From Caldilineaceae bacterium (GTDB taxonomy: Bacteria > Chloroflexota > Anaerolineae > Caldilineales > Caldilineaceae): 64,000 bases of DNA. A program made the translations under genes and the position numbers. The stretch spans positions 1-64,000 of the forward strand of contig JAJEDI010000022.1 of the NCBI GenBank assembly GCA_022821585.1, in the 5' to 3' direction. Numbering within the stretch: position 1 is the first letter of the stretch; each line of letters begins with the position of its first letter. Below are positions 34,985-45,225 of this stretch, one piece after another. The notes under the pieces are model-generated. The model was not told the DNA's origin and did not search any database. It worked only from the letters and a program-made list of their open reading frames with translations.

Positions 34985-37612
34985 TTACCTTTCAGACGCG
35001 CCCTCGGCGCTGTATATTCGAAAGTCGCCATGTTCAAATGCCAGTTCGAGCACCTGGCCGAGTCGGTTTTCCAACACGGGCGTAACGCCGTACTGTGCCC
35101 GCTCCTCCGGTCCGACCAGGACATAATCAATCTGCCATCGGTCCAGCGTCTCCTTCAGCGTGGACGGCCTGGGAAACTGGTATAACTCCTGGATAGCGTC
35201 GGCCCGTCCCGCCGCCATCTCTCCATAGGCGCGGCCCCGCCACTGGGCCTCGTGCCCATCCCATCCCAGCAACGTTGCCCGGCCCGTTGCTGCGCTGATT
35301 CGCGCCGTATTGACCCTGTAGCTGGCCCCCTTGGCCTCCAGTACGACCGCCTCCGGACGCGTATTTCTCCTGATCCAGTCGATAACCGTCAGCTCTTCAT
35401 CACCTACGTAGGCAAGTCCATTGAGTGTGGGCTCACGCGTGCCGGAGTCCTTAATCTTAGCATAAGCCCCGGCCACCGGATACACAAGGCTCGCAAGGAC
35501 CAGCAGGAGTGAGAGAGCGGATGGCACGAATCCTGCTAAGGGAACCGCCGCCCAGTCCCCTTCTCCCTGCCGAATGCGGCGTCCCGCTAGCTGGACGTAC
35601 CTCGCGATCGTATATGCCGCCGCGATGCCGAATAACAACCAGCTCTGATAGTAAAACTTGAATACCGTATTCATCCTGTTGCCAAAATTGTCGCGCAAAT
35701 ATACAAACTCCGGCAGATAGGTCAGCAGGCAGCCGATTGCAAACAAGCACAGGACAAATGTGGTCGGCTTGGCGCCTCCGCCTTGCACCGTCAAGCGTTG
35801 CCAGAGCATCCCCAGCGTCAGCGACGTTAGCCCCCCCATGAGTAGAAACGTCCAGGGCTCTCCTATTCGCCGCCGGACGATGTTTGCCAGCATTTCATCG
35901 GCACCGGCCGCAGAGTTTGCCGAAAGCAGCCCGGTCGTCACCAAGAAGACAAGCGGCAAGCCCAGGACCAGGACCGCCGCCGCCAGCAGCACAGCCGCCG
36001 CTGGCCTCGATTCCCGCCAGCCTATGACCAGCAGGCCCACGCCTGCCAGCAGAAAATGTCCGAACATCACCAGAAACTGCGGCAGTCGCGTCGGATGTAA
36101 CAGGTTGGGCAAAATGCCGCCGGCCTGGCTCTGCGCGGTCAGAAAGTAGGGCAAATACAGCAGTAGGGCGCCCAATACAACCAGGACGCCAACGGTCGCT
36201 GCCCGTGACAGCGCCTGACGCACCGCCGCCGCGACTTCCCCGGTCTGACGAATGCCCGTCAGCATCGCCACCAGGACAAGCAGGAGCCAGTACGGTGGAA
36301 AGTCCCACGTATTTAGAAAGATGAGTCCGCCGGTCGCGGCGACAAGCAAGAGAAGCCCTGCCGCACCCAACGGCTGCGACACAGATCTGACCTGAGCTAC
36401 AGTCCCGGTAAGAATGGGGCCGATCCACCCTCTCCCCTCCCCTTCGCATTTCTCCTGGCGGCCCGCCTCATCGCCAAGCTTCTCCCTGTCCCCGCTGAAC
36501 CAGTTCAAGGCAATGCCCACGACCAGAAGCACAAATGGCATGGCCAGCAAGTGGGGGTGATTGTCGGAGAGCACGTAACTGAAAATCGGAAACTCGTCGA
36601 TGACTTCAATATGGTTTCCATCGAGGTCGAGATCCTCTATCACTCGGCTCGCTCGCCACCACCAGCCCCAGCCGCTGTCAATGTACCATTTGTTGGTCAC
36701 AAATGATTGCTCTGGAAAGTTATAGACATCTACCCACCGGATTAGGGCGTTCATCTGCACACCCTGTGCATAGAGCCACTCGAGAAGAACATGCAGATTT
36801 GAAGCCAATGCGACCGCGACAGCCGTCAGCAGACCTGCCATGAAAGGGAATGCTGCCGTTGCCCTGTCAACAGTTCTCCGGACAGTCCAGGTTTCCGGCT
36901 GGCCGGCTTCCCCGTTCCCGTCTTCCTTCTCTCTGGAATGCATTCGAAGCAGGTTGTACCCCACACCAAAGCTTGTCGTGACCAGTAGGCCGAACCAGCA
37001 CGCCTGCCCCAGGTTGTAGGCAATTTCAGGCGGCTGTCCTGCCAGATGGGCCAAGGTCGAAATCATCCAGTAGCCGAAATAATAGTAGCTGATCGCATAG
37101 CCGGACAGCCACGGGTCCCGCGGCGGATACGTAGCGCTGCTCCAGATTCCGTTTATGAACATCAGGTCCATCGGCTGTTCGGTGTGGCTGATCGCTGGAT
37201 CGTACGATCGAACTCCCGTCCACACCGCGAAGGCAACCAGAAACAGGAGCTCGACACCCACAACATAGCCCCAGGAAGGCAATAGCTTTCGTGTCCATCC
37301 CGGCCCCAAACGTGCACCCTCCTCACCGCCCGCTCTTCTATGCAGCAAAGACCAGACGCTGAGCAGAGCGACGAGCAGAAACGCCACCCAGGCCCCCCCG
37401 GACGTATTGCGAAGCAGGCCATAGCTTGTTCCCAGCCACAGCAGAAGGCTCACCAGAAATATCCCCAGCACCCGCGAAAAGGCATATCCACGATCCGGCA
37501 AGGCGCAGAAGCACCTTAGCGTCAACCCCATCGCCGCTACGCTCACAGCCTGCGTGATCGCATACCAGCCCAGGAATGCAACCGCGATCTCACCCACGCC
37601 GCGCGCCCCCAT
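34985..37612 (-). CDS. DUF2298 (Chlor_Arch_YYY) membrane protein
   Basis: 875 aa, with some 15-18 hydrophobic segments. It carries the DUF2298 signatures: DRGYAFSRVLG near residue 40, MDLMFINGIWSSATYPPRDPW near 147, AISYYYFGYW, and NTVFKFYYQSWLLFG near 660. The soluble C-terminal ~110 residues include ISAATGRATLLGWDGHEAQWRG. The family is found in Chloroflexota and archaea, often beside GT39 glycosyltransferases, and is thought to be a membrane glycan-assembly protein, but no reaction is established. The start at 37612 has no clear ribosome-binding site. It lies 96 bases after the NUDIX gene and 30 before the GT39-like gene, all on one strand. Confidence 0.88.
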   Translation of the reverse strand: MGARGVGEIAVAFLGWYAITQAVSVAAMGLTLRCFCALPDRGYAFSRVLGIFLVSLLLWLGTSYGLLRNTSGGAWVAFLLVALLSVWSLLHRRAGGEEGARLGPGWTRKLLPSWGYVVGVELLFLVAFAVWTGVRSYDPAISHTEQPMDLMFINGIWSSATYPPRDPWLSGYAISYYYFGYWMISTLAHLAGQPPEIAYNLGQACWFGLLVTTSFGVGYNLLRMHSREKEDGNGEAGQPETWTVRRTVDRATAAFPFMAGLLTAVAVALASNLHVLLEWLYAQGVQMNALIRWVDVYNFPEQSFVTNKWYIDSGWGWWWRASRVIEDLDLDGNHIEVIDEFPIFSYVLSDNHPHLLAMPFVLLVVGIALNWFSGDREKLGDEAGRQEKCEGEGRGWIGPILTGTVAQVRSVSQPLGAAGLLLLVAATGGLIFLNTWDFPPYWLLLVLVAMLTGIRQTGEVAAAVRQALSRAATVGVLVVLGALLLYLPYFLTAQSQAGGILPNLLHPTRLPQFLVMFGHFLLAGVGLLVIGWRESRPAAAVLLAAAVLVLGLPLVFLVTTGLLSANSAAGADEMLANIVRRRIGEPWTFLLMGGLTSLTLGMLWQRLTVQGGGAKPTTFVLCLFAIGCLLTYLPEFVYLRDNFGNRMNTVFKFYYQSWLLFGIAAAYTIARYVQLAGRRIRQGEGDWAAVPLAGFVPSALSLLLVLASLVYPVAGAYAKIKDSGTREPTLNGLAYVGDEELTVIDWIRRNTRPEAVVLEAKGASYRVNTARISAATGRATLLGWDGHEAQWRGRAYGEMAAGRADAIQELYQFPRPSTLKETLDRWQIDYVLVGPEERAQYGVTPVLENRLGQVLELAFEHGDFRIYSAEGASER

Positions 37613-37708
37613 CCCGACGAGACTCTACAGCCCATCCTCTCCCCAAAAGCCTATATCTCTCCCTCACAGCCTCCCCCATACCAACCAGACCCACACATCG
37701 TCACTAAT

Positions 37709-38215
37709 CTATTGACAATCGCCGTCACCTTCAACGCGCAGAAGCGCCTCCTGAACAACCTGCCTGCCAAAGGGTTCCATGGGCGGCAGTTCATCTGCGC
37801 CAAAAAATTTGGCCTCGAGCACCTCCACAGGGTCGATCTCCAGCTGTCCCCCGCTGATTCGCCCCAGCAGATAGAACTCCAATACACGCCGTGTCGCCCG
37901 ATGGCATACAACCTCTTCCTCAGACGTCACAAGTGCCAGCTCCTCCTTCACCTCCCGCCGCCAGCACTCGTAGATGGTTTCCCCGGGAGACAGCCAGCCG
38001 CCGGGCAGCCCCCATATCCAGTGGTTGTGAAAGCGGTGGCGCAGCAGCAGGACCCGGCCTTCTTCGTTCAGTAGCACGCCGCTTACACCGACAATCACTT
38101 TGCCGGCGATCGTCCAGGTAACTGCCCCGCTCAGCCACTGCGGTGCCCGCCGCCAGATGCCTGCCGCCAGCGGCGCCATTCGACTGAGTTGGCCCATCCG
38201 CCTTCTCCCCCTCAT
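37709..38215 (-). CDS. NUDIX hydrolase
   Basis: 168 aa. It has a full Nudix box, G-x5-E-x7-REVKEEL, with the metal-binding glutamates, near residues 73-95 (GGWLSPGETIYECWRREVKEEL). Family members split nucleoside diphosphates linked to other groups, including nucleotide sugars. Its start overlaps the stop of the large GT39-DUF2298 gene (ATGA), so it is translationally coupled; a second in-frame ATG at 38197 preceded by GGGGGAGAAGG is a good alternative. Its place inside a glycan-assembly operon makes a nucleotide-sugar or polyprenyl-phosphate substrate plausible, but that is inference. Confidence 0.9.
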   Translation of the reverse strand: MRGRRRMGQLSRMAPLAAGIWRRAPQWLSGAVTWTIAGKVIVGVSGVLLNEEGRVLLLRHRFHNHWIWGLPGGWLSPGETIYECWRREVKEELALVTSEEEVVCHRATRRVLEFYLLGRISGGQLEIDPVEVLEAKFFGADELPPMEPFGRQVVQEALLRVEGDGDCQ

Positions 38216-41200
38216 CGGCCCTTCAACTGGCCTTGAATGTGGGAGGGAACTGCGTAAATGGTCACCTCGGGATTCTGATAGACTGACTCCAAAAGACCGG
38301 TCCGTTCCAGCTGCGCCAGTCTCGAATCAGCCCCCGGGTGCTGATGTCTCTCCAGCTGGCCCGTGTATATCAGGCCGATCTCCAGCTCTTCAATGAGTGT
38401 CCTGATTCGTTCCAAGTCCTCCGTATTCCAGAACTCGGACAGCTTCCCGTGCCGCTCTCCGACGTCTTTCCCGTAGCGCTGTTCCCCTGCGTGCATCCCC
38501 AGCAGTCCGCTCAATCCGGTAAGGCTGGCCACACGTGTGCCCCCCGCCCGGTAATAGTCAATCTGTGCGGACTCTGCCAAAACAACATTGCCCCGTACGT
38601 TCGCCAGAAGCCACTGGATCGCCTCCAAATCGTACTGCAATTCGATGGCATTGTTGCTGTCTGGCCAGTGGTAGACCCCGTTTTCCATGAATGCCATCCC
38701 GTTTAGCGTCCCTATCGGTGGCCGCCACCCAGGGAATCTCTGCGATAACCGCGACGGCGTCCCCAATAGCGGGTAGACCAGACTGGCGCACAGCAGAACG
38801 GAAAACGCAACGCCCCACGCCCCCCGAACCGTCTCCAACGCCAGTTTGAAGTGGGGACGCATTTGTCCCGAGCCGGCCGGAATCAAGGAACGGCCCTCCG
38901 CCGTACTTTCGCCCATTATCATAGACTCGAAACGGGAGAAAATCCTCGGCAAGGCTATCGCCGCCGCCACGCCCCAGAGCACCCACACCTGGTTGTAGAA
39001 CTTGAAAAGCGTGTTCATACGGTAAGCGTCGCCACCCTGAAGATGGTCCTTCAAATATACAACCTGTGTCCCCGCCAGGACTGCCAGGCCCGTCGCAGCC
39101 AGCAGCGCAGCGCATACTGCACCCGTGTCCATCTCGCTCTCTCGCCGCCAGAAATATGAAAATGCCATGCCAAGCGCCGGCAGGCATATGGCCAGGATCG
39201 TCTGATTCGTGAAAATGAGAAGCAACAAAGAAGCGACAAACAGCTCCGGAAGCAGTACGACCCCGGTGAAGTAGGCCATGGTCGGCTTCTGTACCAGTAG
39301 CCTGTGGATGCGCAGATAACGCATCCTGCTCCTTTCACCCCGTCCTGCCACCAGCCACGTGAGGATAACAAACGCGAAAAACCCCCAGATCTGAACCCAA
39401 TTGCCCAAGTCATCGGGCGACCGCACCAACCCGATCCCGCTGGCCGCGACATTGGTGTAGCTGCGGAAGAATGGCAGGAATAGAAGGAACGCCCCACCCG
39501 CCATCACTATCCCAAGCCCGGCAACAGGCACAACCTGCAGGCGGCCTCGCCTTCGGTAAATTGCGACCGCCAGCGCCAGGACCCCCAGCCCGAGGTAGGT
39601 GGGCAGGTCCCACAGGTTGACCGCTGCCAGAACCCCCAACATAAAGGCGAGACCAACGACAAGCAGTGTCCCGTAGTGCCAGTTCTCCCGCCAGTCGAGG
39701 CCATAGCCCTTCAGAAGCGCCAGGACCAGCGCCACAAAAAATAGCGAAAACGGAATGCCGATCATATGGGGATGTAGATCGGCATAGGTGAAGCTCCAGA
39801 AGGGGAACTCGTTGATCGTATGCGGGATAACTCGGCTGGGGGCCCAAAAGTCATAGCCCGGAACTGTCGCCTCACCGGTAACCACGCGCCACAGTCCGCT
39901 CACGGCATGCACAGCCGTTTCAACTCCGGGGACGCTGCTCCTGAATTCGCTTTCGCTGACTCTTCCAAGCGACCGAAGCAGCTGCCCGAATCCGGCCAGA
40001 TTCCCGAAAACTGCGACAAACAACGGAGCCAGAAGTGCCGCGCCAACACCTTCGTGCCAGGGTGGCTGCCGCACTTCAGACGTCGGATCTGACGGCTCGA
40101 GTACCCTTATACCCCCTCTGAAACCAGACTCTGCTTCAAACAATGTACCGGTAAGCTTTTGCTGTTCGTAGCTGATCGAGCCTGTCGCCTCCGGCCGGGC
40201 TCCTCTCGCGAGCGCCCAGTGAGGACGGTCATGCCAGGTGGGGGAAGGCGACGGATCTTCCTCTGCCACCGGGCTGTCAGTCTGCTTCGCAGAAGGCAAG
40301 TACATCGACTCAAATGCCGCCTCAGCCCCAATTGCGGTCTCTGGTTGTGCGGCAAAATCCAGCTCCGGCGTCGGCTGGTCGTCCGTCTGTGCCTGATCCC
40401 TCGCACGATTCTCCCGCAAGCGGTATCCGCTGACTGAATAGGCCACGGCAAATGCGTTAACCACCGTCAGCGCGAACAACATTGGTATAGCCAGGTTGAA
40501 GGCCACTTCTGCGTAGATGCCCGTTAGCTTGATCAGATAACCGACCAGGTAGATCCCGTAGTAGTAATAGTTGATGTACCCGCCCGCGAAATGTGGGTCC
40601 ACCGGCGGAAAGTACGGACTCCGCAATATCCCGTTCAGGAACGCAAACTCCATAAACTTTTCGCCCCCGAACCAGGGTTGCCAAATGTCCGGATTCGCCC
40701 GCCGGATTAGCACAAAGAACAGGAATGATGCCGCGAACAGACCTTCCCCGACCAGCAGGATCCCCCACATGCGCCGAAGGAACGAGAGAACATCCCGCCA
40801 GGTGAAAACCAGCACGGCGGCATTCACGAGAACCACTATCGCTGCCACCAGCCAGGCATTGCGCACGGAGTTCTGCGCCAGGCCTGAACTGGCGAATAGC
40901 CACAACCCCCACCCGCTCAGTAGCCAGCCAAGTGTCTTCGTCAGCAGAAACCCGCGATCCCGCAGGCCGCGGAACAGCACAAAAGCCAATGGCCACGCCG
41001 TCCAGCCCAGTACCGAAATAACCAGCCACCACCAACCCACTGCAAGCCAGGGCGAACCGCTGGCCGCCGTGTTCCATCTGTAATTGTCTACCAGGGGAAG
41101 TTCGCTGAGTGGTGTTGTCAGCAGCAGAGTCGGTTGCGATCTTTCTGCACTGTCCGCGCGTGCCTGTTCGCGGCCCTCCGGAACCTCCTGCCCTAGCACG

Positions 41201-43170
41201 AGCGCGAGAACAAGGTTGATCAGTCCCCTGTCCTGGCTCTCAGGCGCGCTCCCCAATCCGACGGCGTTCAGCAGTGGGGCAAACGCCGGTTCACGTCCCC
41301 GGTCCCAATGTCTTGCGCCCTCCCACGAGCCCTCTAACAATCTGTCAATCTCGGACCCGCTCAACCCCCGCTGCTTCGCGAATATCGTCACCTGCGGATG
41401 GTCATACAGGCTCCAGCTTTCGTCCGCTTCGTGGTCCTCGAATGTCAGACCAAGCAGACTGGGAGGCGTCGTAAAGTGAGCCGCCCGCACAAAGCCCAGC
41501 CGCTCGCCGAACATCAGGTCGTAATACCGGTTCGTCATCGGATACCGAGCCGGAAGTTCATCCACGCTCTCGTATATGCGCTTGGAACTGTAGATGACGT
41601 AGTCCGCCGTCTGCAGCTTTTCCCTCAGTATCTCGTACTTCTCCGCCGTGTCCTCCTCATACGGTGACCAGTCGATATGTAGCAGCCCATGGCTGCCCAT
41701 ATTCATTCCCGGCTCGCCCGGAAGGCTCTTCGGAAGTGGATCGTCCCACGATTCCCACAAAATGACCGAGCCCGGCGCCGCGTTCGCATACACCCAGCGG
41801 CTGGCCGTCACCCACGTATGCTCGCTTCCATAGACGCCGCTGGTATAGGCCAGCGACCAGAACACACCCCCCCCAACTGCCAGGAACGCTAGGACTACCC
41901 CCGGCAAACGCATGGCCAGCCGGTACTTCGGCCTGACTTTCGACCGCAGCAGCCACACGATCAATCCCGCCGCAAATAGCAGTACAAAGGGGAGCACCGG
42001 GCTCATGTACCGGTTAAACTTGGCCAGAAATGCGCCCGTAATGCCGAAATAAGGGACAACCCAGGCCCAAACAATGAGTTCGCCGGCCTTCGCCCGATTA
42101 AGTACCGTCTTCCCCAGCGCCCACGCGCTCCCGGCCACAGCTGCCAACCCCAGCGGCCAGCCCAATCCCCATACGACCTGCTGCTCAATGAAATAGAGAT
42201 AGGGCACTGAATTGCGGTACTGCCGCGTAAACGGAAAATCGGCCACCCCGCGCACCATGCGGCCCTGTTCGACGAGCGTAGCCTGAATGAAACTCACCCA
42301 GTCCAGCACGGCGTAGGGGCTGGTGACGAAGAAAACTGCGGCAACCACCGCATAAGAGACCAGCAGTTGGACGAATGAACTCCCTGCTCCCATCCCTCCG
42401 TCGGTCGGCCCGCCCTGGTTCCCTCTCCTCAATTCCAGGACAAGCATAGCTGTGAATGGTACCGCCAGGACCGGAAGCGCACTGAACTTGGAAGAGATTG
42501 CCAGCCCCGCGCCGGTCCCTGCCAGAAACACGCCCCGCCAGGAGCGTTCCTGCACCATCAGAACGCCCCCGTATACAGCCAGGACTACAAACGTCGTGCT
42601 TGCCGGGTCCATGGCAAAGAAATGGCTGAGCTGAACGGCCTGGGCGGTAAACGCATATAATGTCGCCGCCAGGAGACCCCCGAAAGCGCCGTATAGCCTT
42701 CTCCCCAGCAAGAACAGGAGAAAGATCGTCAGCGTATCCAACAAGGCCATCATCAAGCGGCCTGCAAAGGCCACCCCTTCGCAGGCAGTATTGGCCCGCT
42801 CCATCAGCTCTATTGACCGTTCGGGAAGCGGCAGAATTTCTGCCGGTCCTGCCAGACCGCTCAGCAGTTCACCCGTTAGAACGCCTAGGTAGAGGGGAAA
42901 GTGGCCGTACGTGAACGATCTTCGCCGGTCGTTTTGGCGGTCCCACAGTGGATTGAGCGGGCTGAGTCTCGGATCGAGAAACTCATCTGCAGTCGCGGGC
43001 CAGCCGATAGTCGGCGCATAAAAGCACGTCGTGCTTCGCTCATCAGGATGAGAATTCAACCCGCCGTCAAAACTGACGTTCCATGTTCGCAATCCCAGCC
43101 CTGCCAGTAAGACCGCACCCAAGACCAGGTACACGGCTAGAGAAGGCGATTTACGCAGAACGGCTAGCAT
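38212..43170 (-). CDS. Giant GT39 - DUF2298 fusion membrane protein
   Basis: 1652 aa from the ATG at 43170; the frame extends to 43425, but those 85 residues lack any hydrophobic or conserved pattern and are left out. Residues 8-28 are the first membrane helix. HPDE at 41-44 is the catalytic acidic motif of a PMT/GT39 domain that fills the first ~560 residues, followed by a soluble domain (~460-720). From ~780 on is a DUF2298 domain (FMEFAFLNGILRSPYFPPVDP and GGYINYYYYGIY near 885-925, NTLFKFYNQVWVLWG near 1400) and a soluble tail with TGLSGLLGMHAGEQ. Separate DUF2298 and GT39 genes lie downstream in the same operon, so this fusion supports a physical partnership of the two families. Its stop overlaps the NUDIX start. 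Confidence 0.87.
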   Translation of the reverse strand: MLAVLRKSPSLAVYLVLGAVLLAGLGLRTWNVSFDGGLNSHPDERSTTCFYAPTIGWPATADEFLDPRLSPLNPLWDRQNDRRRSFTYGHFPLYLGVLTGELLSGLAGPAEILPLPERSIELMERANTACEGVAFAGRLMMALLDTLTIFLLFLLGRRLYGAFGGLLAATLYAFTAQAVQLSHFFAMDPASTTFVVLAVYGGVLMVQERSWRGVFLAGTGAGLAISSKFSALPVLAVPFTAMLVLELRRGNQGGPTDGGMGAGSSFVQLLVSYAVVAAVFFVTSPYAVLDWVSFIQATLVEQGRMVRGVADFPFTRQYRNSVPYLYFIEQQVVWGLGWPLGLAAVAGSAWALGKTVLNRAKAGELIVWAWVVPYFGITGAFLAKFNRYMSPVLPFVLLFAAGLIVWLLRSKVRPKYRLAMRLPGVVLAFLAVGGGVFWSLAYTSGVYGSEHTWVTASRWVYANAAPGSVILWESWDDPLPKSLPGEPGMNMGSHGLLHIDWSPYEEDTAEKYEILREKLQTADYVIYSSKRIYESVDELPARYPMTNRYYDLMFGERLGFVRAAHFTTPPSLLGLTFEDHEADESWSLYDHPQVTIFAKQRGLSGSEIDRLLEGSWEGARHWDRGREPAFAPLLNAVGLGSAPESQDRGLINLVLALVLGQEVPEGREQARADSAERSQPTLLLTTPLSELPLVDNYRWNTAASGSPWLAVGWWWLVISVLGWTAWPLAFVLFRGLRDRGFLLTKTLGWLLSGWGLWLFASSGLAQNSVRNAWLVAAIVVLVNAAVLVFTWRDVLSFLRRMWGILLVGEGLFAASFLFFVLIRRANPDIWQPWFGGEKFMEFAFLNGILRSPYFPPVDPHFAGGYINYYYYGIYLVGYLIKLTGIYAEVAFNLAIPMLFALTVVNAFAVAYSVSGYRLRENRARDQAQTDDQPTPELDFAAQPETAIGAEAAFESMYLPSAKQTDSPVAEEDPSPSPTWHDRPHWALARGARPEATGSISYEQQKLTGTLFEAESGFRGGIRVLEPSDPTSEVRQPPWHEGVGAALLAPLFVAVFGNLAGFGQLLRSLGRVSESEFRSSVPGVETAVHAVSGLWRVVTGEATVPGYDFWAPSRVIPHTINEFPFWSFTYADLHPHMIGIPFSLFFVALVLALLKGYGLDWRENWHYGTLLVVGLAFMLGVLAAVNLWDLPTYLGLGVLALAVAIYRRRGRLQVVPVAGLGIVMAGGAFLLFLPFFRSYTNVAASGIGLVRSPDDLGNWVQIWGFFAFVILTWLVAGRGERSRMRYLRIHRLLVQKPTMAYFTGVVLLPELFVASLLLLIFTNQTILAICLPALGMAFSYFWRRESEMDTGAVCAALLAATGLAVLAGTQVVYLKDHLQGGDAYRMNTLFKFYNQVWVLWGVAAAIALPRIFSRFESMIMGESTAEGRSLIPAGSGQMRPHFKLALETVRGAWGVAFSVLLCASLVYPLLGTPSRLSQRFPGWRPPIGTLNGMAFMENGVYHWPDSNNAIELQYDLEAIQWLLANVRGNVVLAESAQIDYYRAGGTRVASLTGLSGLLGMHAGEQRYGKDVGERHGKLSEFWNTEDLERIRTLIEELEIGLIYTGQLERHQHPGADSRLAQLERTGLLESVYQNPEVTIYAVPSHIQGQLKGR

Positions 43171-43554
43171 TGGTTTCCCACATACACAACCACGGTAAGT
43201 TCGAATTCCTGAGCCTGCAGACAGCAGTTGGCAATTTGCGATCCGTCCACCAATTTTATCACGGTCAACCGCGAACATAGCGACACAATGTCCACTCGAT
43301 CGGTGCTGCCCTCGGCACGCACTGACAGGGCACGACCCAACGCAGTTCAGAGTTGTCTCGTGGGATAGTTTGCTCTGGCCTGACAGGAATCTCCCTTCAC
43401 GACCGATTACTTTCAGGGACTGCACTTCGAGCTAAGGCGAGGAACTGCCTCGGGGAGGGAGCAGGAACTTCAGAGGCGCGGCGCAAAACAAAACGTGCCG
43501 ACCGAGCATTCAGTTGGCACGTCTGTCTTCTGCTGCCTGGCACCGCTGTTTCAA
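43171..43554. other. Intergenic region upstream of the GT39-DUF2298 fusion gene
   Basis: This 384 base gap separates the 3' end of the YabE-like gene from the start of the long glycan cluster, both on the minus strand. It should contain the main promoter of that cluster. A TAAAAT box lies near 43253-43258 as read on the minus strand, but no convincing -35 accompanies it. No gene or repeat was recognised; the open frame in the right half is antisense to the YabE-like gene. Confidence 0.4.
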
Positions 43555-45225
43555 TTACTGTGGCTCAATCGGCCAGTTGCGTATCACCCACTCAATCTGA
43601 TGCTCAGGCGGCGGCGGCCAGAGCAGGTAGACGTCAACCCAGCGGCTCCACAGTACAAGGTTGTGGTCGTCATACCCCAGATCTATGCGCCGGAACTTAA
43701 TGTTGCCGCCCGTATCCAGCGCATCGCCAAACCCGTATCCAGGTACGTAGACTCTGGTGCGCAGCGGGACGATATTCGGGTCGACAGCTACGATCCCTTT
43801 CCGCATCCGGTCTCCTGTTCGCGTAAACCCATACCAGGGTACGCTGGGCGAGACCCCGGCCGTAGACGCACTGTAGCTGGTTGCTCTCATTCTGACTTTG
43901 CGCCAGTAAGTGATCTCCTGGCCGTCTTCAGTGATGTAAGTCTGTGGCTCGATCTTCTGGCCGTACACGATCCGCTTATCGCGCGGCTCTTGCGCTACCC
44001 AAATGTCCTCCAGAGCCCGTTCGACCAATTCGTCGTCACGAAACAGTACACGAAAGCGGCTCCGGGTTACGCCTTCGGCCCCCGCATACTCGATGATAGT
44101 ATCGATGGGAAGATTTGGGTCTGGCTCCCACACAGTCTCAAACGGGGCGATCTCTTCTTCGATTTCGACCTCTTCCTTAACGCGTACGATCCGAATCTGC
44201 ATTTCCGGGTGCAGTCCTGCCCCCAGATGCGGTGTCACTTCGTCAAGACCCGTCAGCCCAACGCCAATCTCCGTCAACACGTCACCTACACTATCGCTCA
44301 GCGTACGCGTCCTGTAGAGCACGCCGTCCGCCACCAGACTCACAGGTATGCTGCGCCGGATGAACACACGCAGTCCCGAACTGACACGTGTACCCAGGCT
44401 TGGCTGCACCTCGTCTCCAAGATAGATTGTGACCTGCGCCTCCCGAAGAGCTTCGCCCACCGTGTCAGCCAGCGTATGTATCGTGAAGGGAATGGTGTGC
44501 TCGTAAACGGTAATCCGGGCCGATCGGTTGACCTCTATGACCAGCGGCGCCCTCTCAGCCTGTTCCCAGGAGGGCCCGCCAGATAGACGCGTTTCGCTGA
44601 CTCTACCCGGTCCCGTCGGAATCTCATCGTCCCAACCGACGTCGATTCCATACACCAGTACCTGGTCGCGAGGACTATAGGGAATCCCGGCGTCAGCCAT
44701 GAGTTCGGCAGGCGTCTTCGCCCAACTTGATGCCCCGTACTCCCGGCCGTCTGCGACAATGAGAAAGCGCTGCGGCCGCTCTACAGAGAGACGCAGACCG
44801 TCGATTATTCTCGTGTTGAGGGCGTGGGATACTCTTAGACCTTCTTGGGGCGCATTCCCCTGCAGGGCAACCCCCTCAGACGACGGCGTGTCGCTGGCCT
44901 CGTTCTGCGCCTGCGCCACTCGTGCAGGAACGAGAGGTCGCTCGGCCAAGGTTCCATCAATCGCTGCCTCCGGGCCCGCAATAAGGCCAACGTCGGTCAG
45001 CAAATCACCCACATTTCGTCTGTGGGTCTGCACTGTTCTGGTGACCCCGTCCACTTCGATCTCAACTGTGCTGGCCGTCAAGCTCCAAAGTAACCAGAGT
45101 CCTGCAATAGCAGCCGTCAACGCTGACAACTGTACCAGCATCCGAATCCGCCGGCCCGTCTGCCGCCTCAGTGGGGTCCCGGAGACGCCAGCCTTCGGCT
45201 TGATCCGTCGGGTGACAGTAGCCAT
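43555..45225 (-). CDS. YabE-like secreted protein: DUF348 x3, G5, 3D domain
   Basis: 556 aa cell-wall-associated protein. One membrane anchor or signal segment lies at ~31-50 (LSALTAAIAGLWLLWSL). Three DUF348 repeats follow (VEIEVDGVTRTVQTHRRNVGDLLTDVGL near 52; ITVYEHTIPFTIHTLADTVGEAL near 236; VSLVADGVLYRTRTLSDSVGDVL near 295). Next is a G5 domain (~345-425), and then a 3D domain with the three Asp motif (VAVDP, ALDTGG, RIDLGY) near 475-530, the fold of lytic transglycosylase-like peptidoglycan enzymes such as B. subtilis YabE/YocH and resuscitation-promoting factors. The region between repeats one and two (~100-230) is longer than usual. TTGACC and TAGAAT boxes lie close before the ATG (15-base spacing), hinting at a very short leader. 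Confidence 0.9.
   Translation of the reverse strand: MATVTRRIKPKAGVSGTPLRRQTGRRIRMLVQLSALTAAIAGLWLLWSLTASTVEIEVDGVTRTVQTHRRNVGDLLTDVGLIAGPEAAIDGTLAERPLVPARVAQAQNEASDTPSSEGVALQGNAPQEGLRVSHALNTRIIDGLRLSVERPQRFLIVADGREYGASSWAKTPAELMADAGIPYSPRDQVLVYGIDVGWDDEIPTGPGRVSETRLSGGPSWEQAERAPLVIEVNRSARITVYEHTIPFTIHTLADTVGEALREAQVTIYLGDEVQPSLGTRVSSGLRVFIRRSIPVSLVADGVLYRTRTLSDSVGDVLTEIGVGLTGLDEVTPHLGAGLHPEMQIRIVRVKEEVEIEEEIAPFETVWEPDPNLPIDTIIEYAGAEGVTRSRFRVLFRDDELVERALEDIWVAQEPRDKRIVYGQKIEPQTYITEDGQEITYWRKVRMRATSYSASTAGVSPSVPWYGFTRTGDRMRKGIVAVDPNIVPLRTRVYVPGYGFGDALDTGGNIKFRRIDLGYDDHNLVLWSRWVDVYLLWPPPPEHQIEWVIRNWPIEPQ

Noticed and set aside
43171-43425. N-terminal extension of the GT39-DUF2298 protein
   Set aside because: The 85 residues have no conserved or hydrophobic pattern, and the first membrane helix starts just after the ATG at 43170.
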